A stretch of 64,000 bases of DNA from an uncultured Dehalococcoidia bacterium. Its GTDB lineage: Bacteria > Chloroflexota > Dehalococcoidia > Lucifugimonadales > UBA3495. The position numbers and the translations under genes were made by a program. Positions 18,356-28,423 of the stretch are shown here, in pieces. Positions within the stretch are counted from its first letter, which is position 1, and each line of letters begins with the position of its first letter. The notes under the pieces are model-generated. The model saw only the letters and a program-made list of their open reading frames with translations, did no database searches and was not told the DNA's origin. The stretch spans positions 248,001-312,000 of the forward strand of contig CATOSK010000001.1 of NCBI GenBank assembly GCA_951812535.1, written 5' to 3'.

Positions 18356-19318
18356 ATGGACGTGACAGTCAAGATTAAGCGATTCGACCCGGACGCGGAC
18401 CACCCCCGCGTCGAATGGCAGGAATACCCGCTATCTGTCGACGAAAACGCCACCGTGCTGGACGCGCTGATAGTCATCCGCGAGGAGATGGACGGCACCC
18501 TCAGCCTCCGTTGCTCTTGCCGCAGCGCCATCTGCGGCTCCTGCGCCATGCGGATCAATGGCCACGCGGGCTTGGCCTGCAAGACCAAGGCCTCCGAGTC
18601 GATGGACGAAAACGGCGTGATCGTCGTTGAGCCCGCCGGCGTCATGGGACAGCTCAAGGACCTAGTGGTGGACTTTGACCTGTTCTGGCGGAAAATCGAG
18701 CAGGTCGAACCCTTCCTCCAGCCCCAGGGACCGGAGCCGGAAGCCGAGTACATCGCCTCCAACGAGTCCATGCTCCACCTCTCCGGTGTCACCGCCTGTA
18801 TCATGTGCGGTGCCTGCGTTTCCGACTGCACCGTGCTGGAAGTCGATCCCACCTTCCTCGGCCCGGCCGCCCTCGCCAAGGCTTACCGTTTCACCGCCGA
18901 CCCTCGCGACGGCGATGACAACGGCGTGTCCCGCGAACGCCTGGCGGCCCTCGGCGAGGTCTCCGGGATGTGGGACTGCACCCGCTGCAGCGAGTGCGTC
19001 CAGGCCTGTCCCAAGGGCGTTGCCCCCATGGACCGCATCATGGCCCTGCGGGATCAGGCCATGGAGGCCGGCTTCTCCAACAGCAACGGGGCCCGCCACG
19101 CCAACTCCTTCACCGAGTCCGTCGGAAAAAACGGCCGTCTGGACGAGTTGAAGCTTCCCATCCAGTCCGTCGGAGGCGTCACCAACATCCCGGCCATGCT
19201 CAGCTATCTGCCGGTGGGCCTGCGGGCCCTCACCCACGGCAAGGTGCCCTTCCGGCATCACGTCGTGGCCGATGCCGACACCGTCCGCCGCCTGTTCCAG
19301 GAACTGGACCAGTCCTGA
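18356..19318 (+). CDS. sdhB: Succinate dehydrogenase/fumarate reductase iron-sulfur subunit
   Basis: A 320-residue electron-transfer subunit. The [2Fe-2S] domain ligands are in CSCRSAICGSC near residue 58, and the ferredoxin-like domain has CIMCGACVSDC near residue 145 and CTRCSECVQACPKG near residue 207. It is about 80 residues longer than E. coli SdhB, with an extra C-terminal region that is seen in subunits of type E complexes. It starts three bases after sdhA. Confidence 0.93.
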   Translation: MDVTVKIKRFDPDADHPRVEWQEYPLSVDENATVLDALIVIREEMDGTLSLRCSCRSAICGSCAMRINGHAGLACKTKASESMDENGVIVVEPAGVMGQLKDLVVDFDLFWRKIEQVEPFLQPQGPEPEAEYIASNESMLHLSGVTACIMCGACVSDCTVLEVDPTFLGPAALAKAYRFTADPRDGDDNGVSRERLAALGEVSGMWDCTRCSECVQACPKGVAPMDRIMALRDQAMEAGFSNSNGARHANSFTESVGKNGRLDELKLPIQSVGGVTNIPAMLSYLPVGLRALTHGKVPFRHHVVADADTVRRLFQELDQS

Positions 19319-19387
19319 CTATCGCGGATACCCAAACCCGCGGATATCCAAACAGAGGAACGCCCCAACCAATATCCGGAGGACAAA

Positions 19388-20272
19388 TTGAAATACGCTT
19401 TCTATCCCGGGTGCGTCTCCCAGGGTGGAGCGCCTGAGCTCTACCCCGCGGCGACCACCATCTGCCAGAGGCTGGGTATCGAGTTGCAGGAAATCCGTTC
19501 CTGGACCTGCTGCGGTGCCGGGGTCATGCAGGAAAGGAACCAGCTGTTCGGCGACGTTCTCAACGCCCGCAACTTGGCCAAGGCTGAGCGCGACGGCCTC
19601 ACCATCATGACCATCTGCAGCACCTGCCAGGGAGTCATCAGCCAGGCCAACAAGCGCATGCAGGACGACCCGGAGTATCTGGCCCAGATCAACACTCACT
19701 TGGCGGAAGAGGGTCTGGAATACCAGGGCACCGCCCAGATTAAGCACCTGCTCTGGATCCTCATCGAGGACTACGGCTTGGACCAGCTCACCGAGCACCT
19801 CACCCGCTCCTTGGACGGGCTGAGAATCGCCCCCTTCTACGGGTGCTACATCGTCCGCCCCACCGAAGCCCTCGGCATCGAGGAGCACCCCGAACGCCAG
19901 ACGTCCCTGGAAACCCTGATTCAGACCCTGGGCGCTACCGCCGTGGACTTCGAGGGCAAGACCCGCTGCTGCGGGTTCCCCATCCTGACCATCAATGAGC
20001 GGAACTCCATGGCCATGGTGGGAAAGCACACCTCCGAGGCCAAGGACCTGGGCGCGGATGCCATGGTCACTCCCTGCCCCCTGTGCCACCTGAACCTCGA
20101 CGGCTTCCAGCCCAAGGCGGCCAAGCAGGCCCAGCGCAACATCGACCTCCCCATCCTCCACCTTCCCCAGCTCATCGGGTTGGCCATGGGTATCTCCGGA
20201 GAGGATCTCGGCCTCAAGAAGCACATCATCAGCACCACCCCCTTGCAGGTAAAGCTGGGCGCCGCCCGCTAA
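19388..20272 (+). CDS. HdrB-like third subunit of type E succinate dehydrogenase
   Basis: A 294-residue protein with two CCG domains, as in heterodisulfide reductase HdrB and the SdhE subunit of archaeal-type succinate dehydrogenases. The first Cys set is in YPGCVSQGG, SWTCCGAG and ICSTCQG; the second in YGCYIV, TRCCGFP and TPCPLCHL. Each set binds an Fe-S centre in relatives. It has no transmembrane helix, and no SdhC/SdhD-type membrane anchor gene follows, so this protein probably provides membrane association and quinone contact. TTG start at 19388, six bases after a GGAGGA. Confidence 0.9.
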   Translation: MKYAFYPGCVSQGGAPELYPAATTICQRLGIELQEIRSWTCCGAGVMQERNQLFGDVLNARNLAKAERDGLTIMTICSTCQGVISQANKRMQDDPEYLAQINTHLAEEGLEYQGTAQIKHLLWILIEDYGLDQLTEHLTRSLDGLRIAPFYGCYIVRPTEALGIEEHPERQTSLETLIQTLGATAVDFEGKTRCCGFPILTINERNSMAMVGKHTSEAKDLGADAMVTPCPLCHLNLDGFQPKAAKQAQRNIDLPILHLPQLIGLAMGISGEDLGLKKHIISTTPLQVKLGAAR

Positions 20273-20296
20273 TATCTCCCTGAACCTGGATTCCGA

Positions 20297-20328
20297 ACGG
20301 CCCCCTCCGCTATCGGAGGGGGCCGTTT
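20297..20328 (+). terminator. Intrinsic terminator of the sdh unit
   Basis: A perfect 13-base-pair GC-rich stem (left arm 20297-20309, loop CTAT, right arm 20314-20326) runs into TTT. It ends the nadK-sdh region 24 bases after the HdrB-like gene. Confidence 0.85.
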
Positions 20329-20350
20329 GGTCCGCGTCCCAGAACTCGGA

Positions 20351-20379
20351 TTGACACTATTCCATCGAGGGCATATATT
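20351..20379 (+). promoter_or_regulatory. Promoter of the toxin-antitoxin pair, probably leaderless
   Basis: A consensus TTGACA (20351-20356), exactly 17 bases and TATATT (20374-20379). The predicted start site falls at about 20386, on top of the ATG at 20385, so the toxin mRNA should have no 5' leader. No Shine-Dalgarno sequence fits this ATG. Confidence 0.7.
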
Positions 20380-20384
20380 TACTC

Positions 20385-20747
20385 ATGGTATGGGAGGTGG
20401 AGTTCACGGATCAGTTCGGGCAGTGGTGGCATGAACTTTCCGAAAGCCAACAAGACGCGGTGGCCTCGAAAGTCGGGTTGCTGGAACAACTTGGGCCCAA
20501 CCTGCCGTTTCCTCATTCTTCCGATGTTAGGGGTTCGCGTCACGGCCAAATGCGTGAACTTCGGGTGCAACAGGCTGGAAGGCCAATGCGTATCCTGTAC
20601 GCTTTCGATCCTAGGCGAACATCTATCCTGCTCATCGGAGCTGACAAGACCGGGAATCCCCGCTTCTATGCCGAGTATGTCCCGAAAGCGGACGGACTTT
20701 ACGACGATCATCTCCGGGAACTGCGCCGGGAAGGACTAATCCAATGA
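20385..20747 (+). CDS. RelE/HigB-type toxin of a type II toxin-antitoxin pair
   Basis: A 120-residue RelE/ParE-superfamily protein of the HigB (phage Gp49-like) branch, expected to be a ribosome-dependent mRNA interferase. Recognisable stretches are VEFTDQFGQWWHEL at the N-terminus, the basic block GQMRELRV, GRPMRILYAFDP and a C-terminal YDDHLRELRREG. The toxin gene comes first and overlaps the antitoxin gene by four bases, the usual order of HigBA modules. ATG at 20385 coincides with the predicted transcription start. Confidence 0.85.
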   Translation: MVWEVEFTDQFGQWWHELSESQQDAVASKVGLLEQLGPNLPFPHSSDVRGSRHGQMRELRVQQAGRPMRILYAFDPRRTSILLIGADKTGNPRFYAEYVPKADGLYDDHLRELRREGLIQ

Positions 20748-21085
20748 GTGGACGACGCCCGTTTCGAGAACTGACCAGGGATTTTTCTCCAGAGCGGAAC
20801 CGCCGCATTGAGTTGGAGACAGCGCAGCTCTTGGCTGAAATGCCTCTCCACGAGCTGCGGTTGGCACGGCAGTTGACCCAGAATGAACTCGCGAAGAAGT
20901 TATCTGTGAATCAACCGGCCATAGCTAAGATGGAACGGCGTGCGGACATGTACGTTTCCAGCTTGCGCTCCTACGTCGAAGCTATGGGAGGCAAACTGAC
21001 GATAGTTGCCGAGTTCCCTGAAGGCTACGTCCCGATTACCAACTTTTCCAGCGTGGGGCGGGACGAGTCTGAGGCGTCCGCCTAA
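20744..21085 (+). CDS. XRE-type antitoxin (HigA-like)
   Basis: A 113-residue helix-turn-helix protein. The HTH covers about residues 42-75 (LRLARQLTQNELAKKLSVNQ then AIAKMERR), followed by a C-terminal part with YVEAMGGKLTIVAEFPEG, a block very common in XRE antitoxins paired with HigB-like toxins. It should neutralise the upstream toxin and repress the shared promoter. ATG overlaps the toxin stop. Confidence 0.88.
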   Translation: MSGRRPFRELTRDFSPERNRRIELETAQLLAEMPLHELRLARQLTQNELAKKLSVNQPAIAKMERRADMYVSSLRSYVEAMGGKLTIVAEFPEGYVPITNFSSVGRDESEASA

Positions 21086-21096
21086 GGAACGGTTCC

Positions 21097-22392
21097 CTAC
21101 CCTCCCAGCCCAGGCACCACCTTCCGGAACGCCTCCACCGTCTTTTCCACGTCCTCCGAAGTATGGGCCAGCGAAGGGTAGAACTTGTTGGGCCAGCTCT
21201 TCAGGATACCCTGCCGGAGCATTCCCTGGTTGAACTTGGCCATCATTCCGGCGTCGGCTGCTAGGGTATCCCGGTAATTGCGTACCGGCTGCTCGCTGAA
21301 ATAGACGTCGAATATCGTGTCGTCCCCGCAGCTTTGCACCGGGATGCCATTCTCGTTGCAGGCCCCCACCAGTGCCTCCCGGACCTGCCTGCCGGTCTCC
21401 CGCAGCCTTTCGTAAACGCCGTCCTTCCTCATCTCCGCCAGTGTGGCCAGCCCTGCGGCGCAGGCTACCGGATTGCCGTTGAGGGTCCCGATCTGGTTTA
21501 CGTAATGGTCCGCGTCGGCCTCTCCCGCATCGTACACCGACATGATGTCGGAACGCCCCAGTACTGCGGCCAGCGGGTAGCCCCCGCCCATGATCTTGCC
21601 CACGGCGCAAAGATCCGGCGTCACCTCGTACCGCTCCTGCGCTCCGCCGTAGGCCAGCCGGAACGATGTGACCACCTCGTCGAAGATCAGTGGGATGCCG
21701 TAACGCCGGGTTACCTCCCGCAGGCCGGTGAGGAAGCCCGGTTCGGGGGCGATGACCCGTTGCAGGGGCTCCACGATCACCGCCGCCAGTTCATCCCGGT
21801 GCGCCTCGATGATGGTGGTGGTAGTTTCCAGGTCGTTGAAAGGAGCGATCAGCATCAGGTCTCGGAGCGCCTTGGGAATGCCAGCCGTGTTGATGAAGGC
21901 GGCAGGATACTCTGACGACGCGGGAGGGGTGACGCTCATTAGGGCGTAGTCGCTGGTGCCGTGGAACCCGCCTTCGAACTTGAGCACCTTCTCCCTTCCC
22001 GTGAAGGAACGGCAGATGCGCATGGCTTGGAAACAGGCATCCGTCCCGCTGGTGGTGAACCGGACCCTGTCGGCGCATGGAACGGCCCGGCGCAGCTCCT
22101 CGGCCAGCAGGACAGCTTGCTCGTTGGTCGTGAAGAAGGTGCTGCCCTTCCCGGCGGCTTCCACCACGGCCTCCACCACCCCTGGGTGGGCATGTCCCAG
22201 GATCATCGGGCCGGACCCCATCAGCCAGTCCACGTATTCGTTCCCGCTGACGTCCCAGATCCGGGAACCCCGGCCCTCTTTTGCCAGAAACCGCAGGTCC
22301 TCGGGAAAGCTGGTATTCCCCCCGGTCCCGCCGGGAAAGTATTGGGCCGCTTTGTCGAGAAGAAGTCTTTCACGGGAATGGAAGTCTGCCAT
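21097..22392 (-). CDS. Class III aminotransferase, glutamate-1-semialdehyde aminomutase-like
   Basis: A 431-residue PLP enzyme of the class III aminotransferase family. GSGPMILGHAHP near residue 60, RFTTSGTDACFQAMRICRSFTGR near residue 112, the PLP-ring-stacking block IFDEVVTSF near residue 240 and the PLP Lys in GKIMGGGYPLAA near residue 270 are all present. It resembles HemL, but the middle of the protein and its position next to malate dehydrogenase do not point to haem synthesis; related enzymes act on diverse amines or amino acids. ATG at 22392 is preferred to the TTG one codon earlier because AGAGG sits at a better spacing. Confidence 0.82.
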   Translation of the reverse strand: MADFHSRERLLLDKAAQYFPGGTGGNTSFPEDLRFLAKEGRGSRIWDVSGNEYVDWLMGSGPMILGHAHPGVVEAVVEAAGKGSTFFTTNEQAVLLAEELRRAVPCADRVRFTTSGTDACFQAMRICRSFTGREKVLKFEGGFHGTSDYALMSVTPPASSEYPAAFINTAGIPKALRDLMLIAPFNDLETTTTIIEAHRDELAAVIVEPLQRVIAPEPGFLTGLREVTRRYGIPLIFDEVVTSFRLAYGGAQERYEVTPDLCAVGKIMGGGYPLAAVLGRSDIMSVYDAGEADADHYVNQIGTLNGNPVACAAGLATLAEMRKDGVYERLRETGRQVREALVGACNENGIPVQSCGDDTIFDVYFSEQPVRNYRDTLAADAGMMAKFNQGMLRQGILKSWPNKFYPSLAHTSEDVEKTVEAFRKVVPGLGG

Positions 22393-22447
22393 CAATGCGC
22401 CTCTGGGGGGACGAGAATAGCCTGTACCTCCATTGTACCGTAATGGC

Positions 22448-23389
22448 TTACCCCTCCGCCTTGGCCTTCCGCATCACGTCCACTAGCTCCTGTACGCTTG
22501 CTGCGGAGCGGTTGAGGGCCGCCTGCTCGTCGTCCGTCAGGGTGATTTCAATGACCTTTTCCAGCCCGCCCCCTCCCAGCTTCACCGGAACGCCGACGCA
22601 CAGCCCGTTGATACCGTACTCCCCCTCCAGGTAGGCGCAGGCGGGCAGGATCCGCTTGCGGTCCAGCAGCACCGCCTCGACCATCTGGGTGATGGACGCC
22701 GACGGAGCGTAGTAGGCGCTCCCCTGCTTCAGGAGGGCCACAATTTCCCCGCCGCCCTGGCGTGCCCGTTCCACCAGCCGTTGGATGTCGTCGTCGTCCA
22801 GCATTTCGCTGATGGGAATGCCGCCGACGGTGGTGTAGCGCACCAGGGGCACCATGTCGTCGCCGTGGCCCCCCAGGACGTAGGCCTGGACATCGTCTAC
22901 CGAAACGTCCAGCTCCTGGGCGATGAAGGTCCGGAAGCGGGCGGTATCCAGCACACCGGCCATCCCGAACACCCGGTTTCGGGGGAAGCCGCTGCTCTCG
23001 AAAACGTTCTGGACCATGGCGTCCAGCGGATTGGTGACCGCGATGATAATGGTGTCCGGGGAGTATTTCACCACCTCCTCGGTAACGGCGGAGGTGATCT
23101 TCATGTTGGTCAGCAGGAGGTCGTCCCTGCTCATCCCGGGCCTCCGGGCGATCCCCGCGGTGATGACCACCACGTCGGAACCGGCGGACTCCTCGTACCC
23201 GTTGCTTCCGATGATGCCTGCGTCCGAGCTGATCACCGGGCCGGACTCGAGCATATCGAGGGCCTTGCCCTGGGGCAGGTCCTCAACCACGTCCACTAGG
23301 ACGACGTCGGCGTATCCCAACTGGTGAATCCGCTGAGCGGTGGTGGCGCCGACATTGCCCGCGCCGACTACGGTTACCTTGCTGCGCAT
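22448..23389 (-). CDS. mdh: Malate dehydrogenase
   Basis: A 313-residue LDH-like malate dehydrogenase, NAD-dependent, converting malate to oxaloacetate in the TCA cycle. The NAD fold [12 protein letters not shown] is at residues 7-18, Arg residues that bind substrate are in [10 protein letters not shown] near residue 83, [10 protein letters not shown] near residue 117 and the catalytic His in [11 protein letters not shown] near residue 176. The Arg at the specificity loop marks malate rather than lactate dehydrogenase. Downstream of icd on the same strand. Confidence 0.93.
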   Translation of the reverse strand: MRSKVTVVGAGNVGATTAQRIHQLGYADVVLVDVVEDLPQGKALDMLESGPVISSDAGIIGSNGYEESAGSDVVVITAGIARRPGMSRDDLLLTNMKITSAVTEEVVKYSPDTIIIAVTNPLDAMVQNVFESSGFPRNRVFGMAGVLDTARFRTFIAQELDVSVDDVQAYVLGGHGDDMVPLVRYTTVGGIPISEMLDDDDIQRLVERARQGGGEIVALLKQGSAYYAPSASITQMVEAVLLDRKRILPACAYLEGEYGINGLCVGVPVKLGGGGLEKVIEITLTDDEQAALNRSAASVQELVDVMRKAKAEG

Positions 23390-23526
23390 TTGGTCAGTGC
23401 TCCTCTTTTTTCTCGGTTGTGGCCTGGCCCGGTCCGGCCGGACAGTCTGGGCCGCATCGTCTCCTTAACGGTTGTCCCGCTCAAGGGAAAGGGGCTTTCC
23501 GCCCCCCAATCCCTCGGACGCCGGTG

Positions 23527-23555
23527 GGCCGGCCGAGAACAAGCCTCGGCCGGCC
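23527..23555 (-). terminator. Perfect inverted repeat just after icd
   Basis: An 11-base-pair perfect stem (arms 23527-23537 and 23545-23555) with a seven-base loop lies 10 bases beyond the icd stop. It has no T-run on the minus strand, so it may act as an mRNA-stabilising hairpin or a rho-independent terminator of low efficiency. Confidence 0.45.
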
Positions 23556-23564
23556 GGAACATCG

Positions 23565-25793
23565 CTAGATCGCATCCACGATGGCGTTCAGCGTCGCGCT
23601 GGGACGCATGGCCCTGGCGGTCATCCCGAAATCGGGGCGGTAATACCCTCCGACGTCCATCGCCTGCCCTTGGGCGTCGATCATTTCCTGGGCGATATTC
23701 TCCTCGTTGTCTATCATCTGCTGGGCCACCTCTTTGAAGGTAGCTTGCAGTTCCAGGTCCCGGGTTTGTTTTGCCAGCGCCTCGGCCCAGTAGAGGGCCA
23801 GGTAGAAGTGGCTCCCCCGGGTGTCCAGCTCGTTTACCCGCCGCGATGGTGCCCTGTTGTGCTCTAGGTGCTTGCCAATCGCCTCGTCCAGCGTGTCTGC
23901 CAGTATCTGGGCCCTGTCGTTCTTGAACACTTGGGCGCAGTGCTCGAAGGAAGCTACCAGGGCACAGAATTCGCCCAACGAGTCCCACCGCAGGTGGTTC
24001 TCTTCCAGGAACTGCTGAACGTGCCGGGGAGCCGACCCTCCGGCGCCTGTCTCGAACAGTCCGCCTCCGTTCAGCAGCGGCACGACGGAAAGCATCTTCG
24101 CGCTGGTGCCCAGCTCCAGGATGGGGAACAGGTCGGTCAGATAATCCCTTAGCACGTTGCCCGTCACGGCTATGGAGTCGTCTCCCGCTCGGCTTCGGGC
24201 CAGCGTGGCCTTGATGGCGTCGGGGGTGGCCATCGTGCCGATATCCAGTCCTGAGGTGTCGTAGGTGGGCAGGTATTGGTCCACCTTCTTGATCAGTTCG
24301 GCGTCGTGAGCCCGGTTCGGGTCCAGCCAGAATATGGCCGCCTGCCCGGTGAGCCGGGCCCTGGTGACCGCCAGCTTCACCCAGTCCTGGATCGGAGCGT
24401 CCTTGGTCTGGCACATCCGGAAGATATCGCCTTCCTCGACGTCCTGTTCCATCAGCGCGGTTCCGGAGGCGTCAACCACTCGGATCGTCCCGTTCCCCGG
24501 GGCTTCGAAGGTCTTGTCGTGAGACCCATACTCCTCCGCTGCCTGGGCCATCAGGCCGACGTTGGCCACGCTGCCCAGGGTCGCCGGATCCAGCGCTCCG
24601 TTCTCCTGGCAGTCCTCAATGGTCGCCTGGTAGAGGGTCGCGTAGGAGCGGTCCGGTATCAACGCTATCGTGTCGTGCAGTTCGTTGTCGGGTCCCCAGG
24701 AACGTCCCCCGTCGCGAATGATCACCGGCATGGAGGCGTCAATGATGGTGTCGCTGGAGACGTGAAGGTTGGTGACTCCCCGGTACGAGTCCACCATCGA
24801 CAGCCCCGGGCGCTTCTCGTAAACCGCCTGGATGTCTGCCTCAATCTCCGCCCTCTTGTTCTCGGGCAGGCCCTGGATCTTCGTCAGGAGTTCGGCCACC
24901 CCGTTGTCCGGGTCCACCGCGACCTCGGCCAGTGCTGCCGCGTGCTTGTCAAACACGTCCTGGAAGAAGACCGACACGCAGTGCCCGAAAATTATCGGGT
25001 CAGAAACCCGCATCATGGTGGTTTTCACGTGAAGGCCGACCAGCAGATCCTCGGCCTTGGCCTTCGCTATTTCGTCCGAATAAAACTGGCGCAGGGCTCG
25101 AACATTCATTACGGCGCAGTCGATGATCTCCCCGGCCTGCAGCGGAATCCCGGACTTCAGCTCCGTTGCGGACCCGTCTGCGCCCACGAACTCGATTGTG
25201 GCCGATCCGGCCTCCGTGGTGGTGACGGCCTGCTCAGTTCCGTAGAAGTCCCCGCTGCCCATGTATCCCACCCGGGTGTTGGACACATCCGGCCAGTCCT
25301 GCATCATCCGGTGCGGATACCGCTTCCCGTGCTCCTTGACCGCGTTCGAGGATCGGCGGTCCGAGTTTCCCTCCCGGATCACCGGATTGACCGCGCTGCC
25401 CAGCACCCGGGAGTATCGCACCTGTATTTGACGTTCCTCGTCGTTGGCGGGCTGGTCCGGGTAGTCGGGAACGTCGTACCCCTTGGACTGCAGTTCCGCG
25501 ATGGCCGATTTGAGCTGGGGAATGGACGCGCTGATGTTTGGCAGCTTCACCAGGTTCGCGTCCGGCTCCAGGCACAGCTCACCGCACATCTGCAAATAGT
25601 CGGGCATCTTCTGCTCTTCCGTCAGCTTGTCCGGAAAATTGGCAATGATGCGGCCCGACAGCGATATATCCCAGGTCTCCAGCTCGATGCCCGAAGCCTT
25701 GGTATAGGCCTGCAAGATCGGCAGCAGCGAGTGCGTGGCCAGGTAGGGAGCCTCGTCGGTTTCCGTGTAGATTATTTTGGCGTCTTCTGCCAT
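23565..25793 (-). CDS. icd: Isocitrate dehydrogenase, monomeric NADP type
   Basis: A 742-residue monomeric (IDH-II) isocitrate dehydrogenase, which oxidatively decarboxylates isocitrate to 2-oxoglutarate with NADP. Near-diagnostic stretches include [18 protein letters not shown] at the start, [12 protein letters not shown] near residue 143, [20 protein letters not shown] near residue 268 and LDLGTM-like catalytic region followed by [23 protein letters not shown] near residue 600. Length matches the family (about 740). This enzyme is unrelated in fold subclass to the common homodimeric IDH. GAGAGGACA upstream of the ATG is a good ribosome site. Confidence 0.96.
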   Translation of the reverse strand: MAEDAKIIYTETDEAPYLATHSLLPILQAYTKASGIELETWDISLSGRIIANFPDKLTEEQKMPDYLQMCGELCLEPDANLVKLPNISASIPQLKSAIAELQSKGYDVPDYPDQPANDEERQIQVRYSRVLGSAVNPVIREGNSDRRSSNAVKEHGKRYPHRMMQDWPDVSNTRVGYMGSGDFYGTEQAVTTTEAGSATIEFVGADGSATELKSGIPLQAGEIIDCAVMNVRALRQFYSDEIAKAKAEDLLVGLHVKTTMMRVSDPIIFGHCVSVFFQDVFDKHAAALAEVAVDPDNGVAELLTKIQGLPENKRAEIEADIQAVYEKRPGLSMVDSYRGVTNLHVSSDTIIDASMPVIIRDGGRSWGPDNELHDTIALIPDRSYATLYQATIEDCQENGALDPATLGSVANVGLMAQAAEEYGSHDKTFEAPGNGTIRVVDASGTALMEQDVEEGDIFRMCQTKDAPIQDWVKLAVTRARLTGQAAIFWLDPNRAHDAELIKKVDQYLPTYDTSGLDIGTMATPDAIKATLARSRAGDDSIAVTGNVLRDYLTDLFPILELGTSAKMLSVVPLLNGGGLFETGAGGSAPRHVQQFLEENHLRWDSLGEFCALVASFEHCAQVFKNDRAQILADTLDEAIGKHLEHNRAPSRRVNELDTRGSHFYLALYWAEALAKQTRDLELQATFKEVAQQMIDNEENIAQEMIDAQGQAMDVGGYYRPDFGMTARAMRPSATLNAIVDAI

Positions 25794-26032
25794 TGTCCTC
25801 TCCTCAGCGACTAAGTTTCACTTGCCGGTGCCAACGGGCAGGATATGTTCAGCTTTCGCCGCGCTCCCAGCATTCCCTCCGGGATGGATCGCTGGTTCGC
25901 GGCATTCCCAGGCCTCAACGGCCTGGATCGATCCTTGCGGGCTGGATCAAAGTCCACGGAAGCATAGGTTGAGCCCTTTCCACGTTCGGCTGGCCATCCC
26001 GCGCCAACGCCCGCAAAATTGGCAATATTATA
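25794..26032 (-). promoter_or_regulatory. Putative promoter and structured leader of icd
   Basis: A perfect TATAAT on the minus strand lies at 26027-26032, without a good -35. Transcription from it would give a leader of about 225 bases before icd. The leader can form a perfect hairpin with seven-pair arms (CCAGGCC and GGCCTGG, 25908-25926) and a neighbouring imperfect one at about 25866-25895. I recognise no known riboswitch or T-box. The rest of the 348-base gap (26033-26141) shows nothing. Confidence 0.4.
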
Positions 26033-26141
26033 CCTTCGCCGGAAAACAACGGCTACTGCCGCGACCGGCCCCCGCATGGACGTAAACCACTGGGGCCCCA
26101 AACCGGAAGGGTCAAATGCAGCCCTGCCTGACGAAGGGTCT

Positions 26142-28205
26142 TCACCCCTCCGTCAGCTGGCGGGCCAGCGATTCAGCGTCCGTAACCGGCAGTTGGCAGG
26201 CGTAGTTCTGGCACACGTACGCCGTGGATTTCCCGTCCACCATCCCCCTGTCTTCGAGCACCGGAAGGCTGAGCGCGGTTATGGGATCGTCTCCTTCCCC
26301 TCCGCCGCTGGCGCCCACCAGTACCTTGTTGGGCAGGTAACGGGAAAACACCTCCTCCAGCAGGGCCCGGGTGCCCTCCTCCTCCCGTGGCCCGACCACC
26401 GCTATCTCTTGCGTGATGGATACGTAGAAGTCCAGCGCCGCCAGCCAGTGCCCCGTCCCGCCGGGTGCCTGGGACATGAGACGGTTGACCGACCGCATCG
26501 GCCCGGCTGCCTTGGCGGAGTATTCGTCCTTCCCCGTGATCACCGACAGCTTGAGCAGCAGGTCCGCTGCCAGGGAACTCCCGCACGGCTGGGCGTTGTC
26601 GAAAATGTCCCGGGGACGGATTACCAGCGCCTCGGCGTCGTGCCCCGTGTCGTAGAATCCTCCCACCCCATCGTCCCAGAACAGGTCTATCATGGCATCC
26701 GCCAGGTTGATGGATGCCTCCAGCCATCGCGCCTCGAATCCTGTCTCGTACAGCGCCAGCAGGCTGTCCGCAACGGCGGCGTAGTCCTCCAGGTACCCCA
26801 GCAGCTTGGCCTCTCCCTCCCGCCATGTGCGGAGGAGTCGTCCCGCCGGCATCATCTCATCCAGGAGGAAGGCTGCGTTGGCCCCCGCGGCAGCCAGGTA
26901 GTCCTGCCGCCCCAGCGCCGCCCCGGCCTCGGCGAAGCTTCGCAGCATCATCCCGTTCCATGATGCCAGCACCTTGTCGTCCTTGAGCGGATGTATGCGC
27001 CGCTCCCTCACCTCCAGCAGCTTCTCCTTGCCCCGGTCGATAACGGATTGGACCTGCTCTCGGGCCATTCCCCGTGCCTCCGCGAAACTCGAAGGCGATT
27101 GTTTCACGTTGAGAATGTTGGAGCCCTCGAAATTGCCCCTAGCGGTCACGCCATAGTAGTCCCCGAAGATCTGCGCCTCCTCCGGCCCCAGGATTGCCGC
27201 GATTTCGTCCGGAGTCCAGATGAAGAACTTGCCCTCTTCACCCTCGCTGTCCGCGTCCTGGGCCGAGTAGAAACCCCCTTGCGGATCGGTCATTTCCCTC
27301 AGCACGTAGTCCAGCGTCTCGGTGCAGATGCGCCGGTACAGGCCCCGACCGGTCACCTGCCACGCGTGCAGATACAAGCGGGCCAGCAGCGCGTTGTCGT
27401 ACAGCATCTTCTCGAAGTGCGGCACCAGCCAGAAGGCATCCGTGGAATAGCGGTGAAATCCTCCCCCCACCTGGTCGTACATCCCCCCATAGGCCATCTT
27501 CTCCAGCGTCATTTCCACCATTTCCAACGCCCGGGGATTGTAGCCGTGGGAGTGGTACCGCAGCAGGAACTCGGGCGTCATCGGCTGGGGAAACTTCGGA
27601 GCGTTGCCGAATCCCCCGTTCTGGTAGTCGAAGTTGGAGGCCAGGAAAGAGTATGCCTGGTGCAGGGTTTCCACCGTCAGCGGCGCCAGCCCCGGTTCGA
27701 TGTGCCCAGACCGCCCCATCTGCTGGGTTAGCTGGCCGGTCACCCGCTCCACCTCTCCCTTGTTGTTCTGGTACGACGCCGCCACCCCCATCAGCAGCCG
27801 GGGAAACCCCGGCATTCCCATCCGGTCGGCGGGAGGAAAGTAAGTCCCCCCGTAGAACGGCTTTCCCTCTGACGTCAGGAACACCGTCATAGGCCAGCCC
27901 CCGCTGCCCGTCAGCATCTGCACCGCTTCCATGTAGACGGCGTCCAGGTCCGGCCGTTCCTCCCGGTCCACCTTGATGTTCACGAAGTTCTCGTTCATCA
28001 GCCCCGCGATTGCCTCGTCCTCAAACGACTCCCGCTCCATCACGTGGCACCAGTGGCAGGCCGAGTAGCCAATGCTCAGCAGGATGGGTTTTTCCTCCCT
28101 CCGGGCCCGTTCCAGGGCCTCCGGGCCCCAGGGATACCAGTCCACCGGATTGTTGGCGTGCTGGAGCAGGTACGGGCTGGTCTCGTTGATGAGCCGGTTG
28201 GGCAT
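26142..28205 (-). CDS. DUF255 thioredoxin-domain protein (YyaL/SSP411 family)
   Basis: A 687-residue protein with an N-terminal thioredoxin-like domain (DUF255) and a large alpha/alpha-toroid domain resembling N-acylglucosamine epimerases. The start block reads [20 protein letters not shown] and is followed by PVDWYPWG and the redox motif [12 protein letters not shown] near residue 47, then [16 protein letters not shown]. Function is not known for the family. The start is set at 28205, where AGGAGG precedes the ATG; the open frame runs 200 bases further upstream but without protein-like sequence. It is divergent from the selenoprotein lipoprotein gene, another thioredoxin-like protein. Confidence 0.9.
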   Translation of the reverse strand: MPNRLINETSPYLLQHANNPVDWYPWGPEALERARREEKPILLSIGYSACHWCHVMERESFEDEAIAGLMNENFVNIKVDREERPDLDAVYMEAVQMLTGSGGWPMTVFLTSEGKPFYGGTYFPPADRMGMPGFPRLLMGVAASYQNNKGEVERVTGQLTQQMGRSGHIEPGLAPLTVETLHQAYSFLASNFDYQNGGFGNAPKFPQPMTPEFLLRYHSHGYNPRALEMVEMTLEKMAYGGMYDQVGGGFHRYSTDAFWLVPHFEKMLYDNALLARLYLHAWQVTGRGLYRRICTETLDYVLREMTDPQGGFYSAQDADSEGEEGKFFIWTPDEIAAILGPEEAQIFGDYYGVTARGNFEGSNILNVKQSPSSFAEARGMAREQVQSVIDRGKEKLLEVRERRIHPLKDDKVLASWNGMMLRSFAEAGAALGRQDYLAAAGANAAFLLDEMMPAGRLLRTWREGEAKLLGYLEDYAAVADSLLALYETGFEARWLEASINLADAMIDLFWDDGVGGFYDTGHDAEALVIRPRDIFDNAQPCGSSLAADLLLKLSVITGKDEYSAKAAGPMRSVNRLMSQAPGGTGHWLAALDFYVSITQEIAVVGPREEEGTRALLEEVFSRYLPNKVLVGASGGGEGDDPITALSLPVLEDRGMVDGKSTAYVCQNYACQLPVTDAESLARQLTEG

Positions 28206-28316
28206 GGTAGCCTCCTGGAATCGCGGCTGTGAGAAGGGTAAACGGTGCGCCGGAAAGGATCGGCCGTCCCCTCGGGTCGCATCCCGGTACTGGCCGGTTG
28301 CGCTCCGGGGGTTTGT

Positions 28317-28322
28317 TACAAT
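28317..28322 (+). promoter_or_regulatory. Candidate -10 box for the selenoprotein gene
   Basis: TACAAT at 28317-28322 lies in the 218-base divergent gap, about 100 bases before the lipoprotein ATG. No good -35 is placed upstream, so this is a weak call. Confidence 0.3.
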
Positions 28323-28423
28323 GAAATAGTGGGATGCACAGCACACCCGGCACCCCACAGGATAACAGAATGGCCGGAACGGGGGCGCTCGGCCTGTCCT
28401 CGTCTCTGGCAACGGAGGAATGG

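Noticed and set aside
16616..18403. 595-residue open frame on the minus strand
   Set aside because: Antisense shadow of sdhA, whose own domains are unmistakable.
24276..25814. 512-residue open frame on the plus strand
   Set aside because: Antisense to icd; no motifs, and high Arg/Val/His content typical of shadows in GC-rich DNA.
25860..25960. T-box in the icd leader
   Set aside because: A GCCGCGAACC stretch suggested the T-box motif, but the conserved GGTGGNACCGCG and a specifier loop are absent and icd is not a T-box gene.
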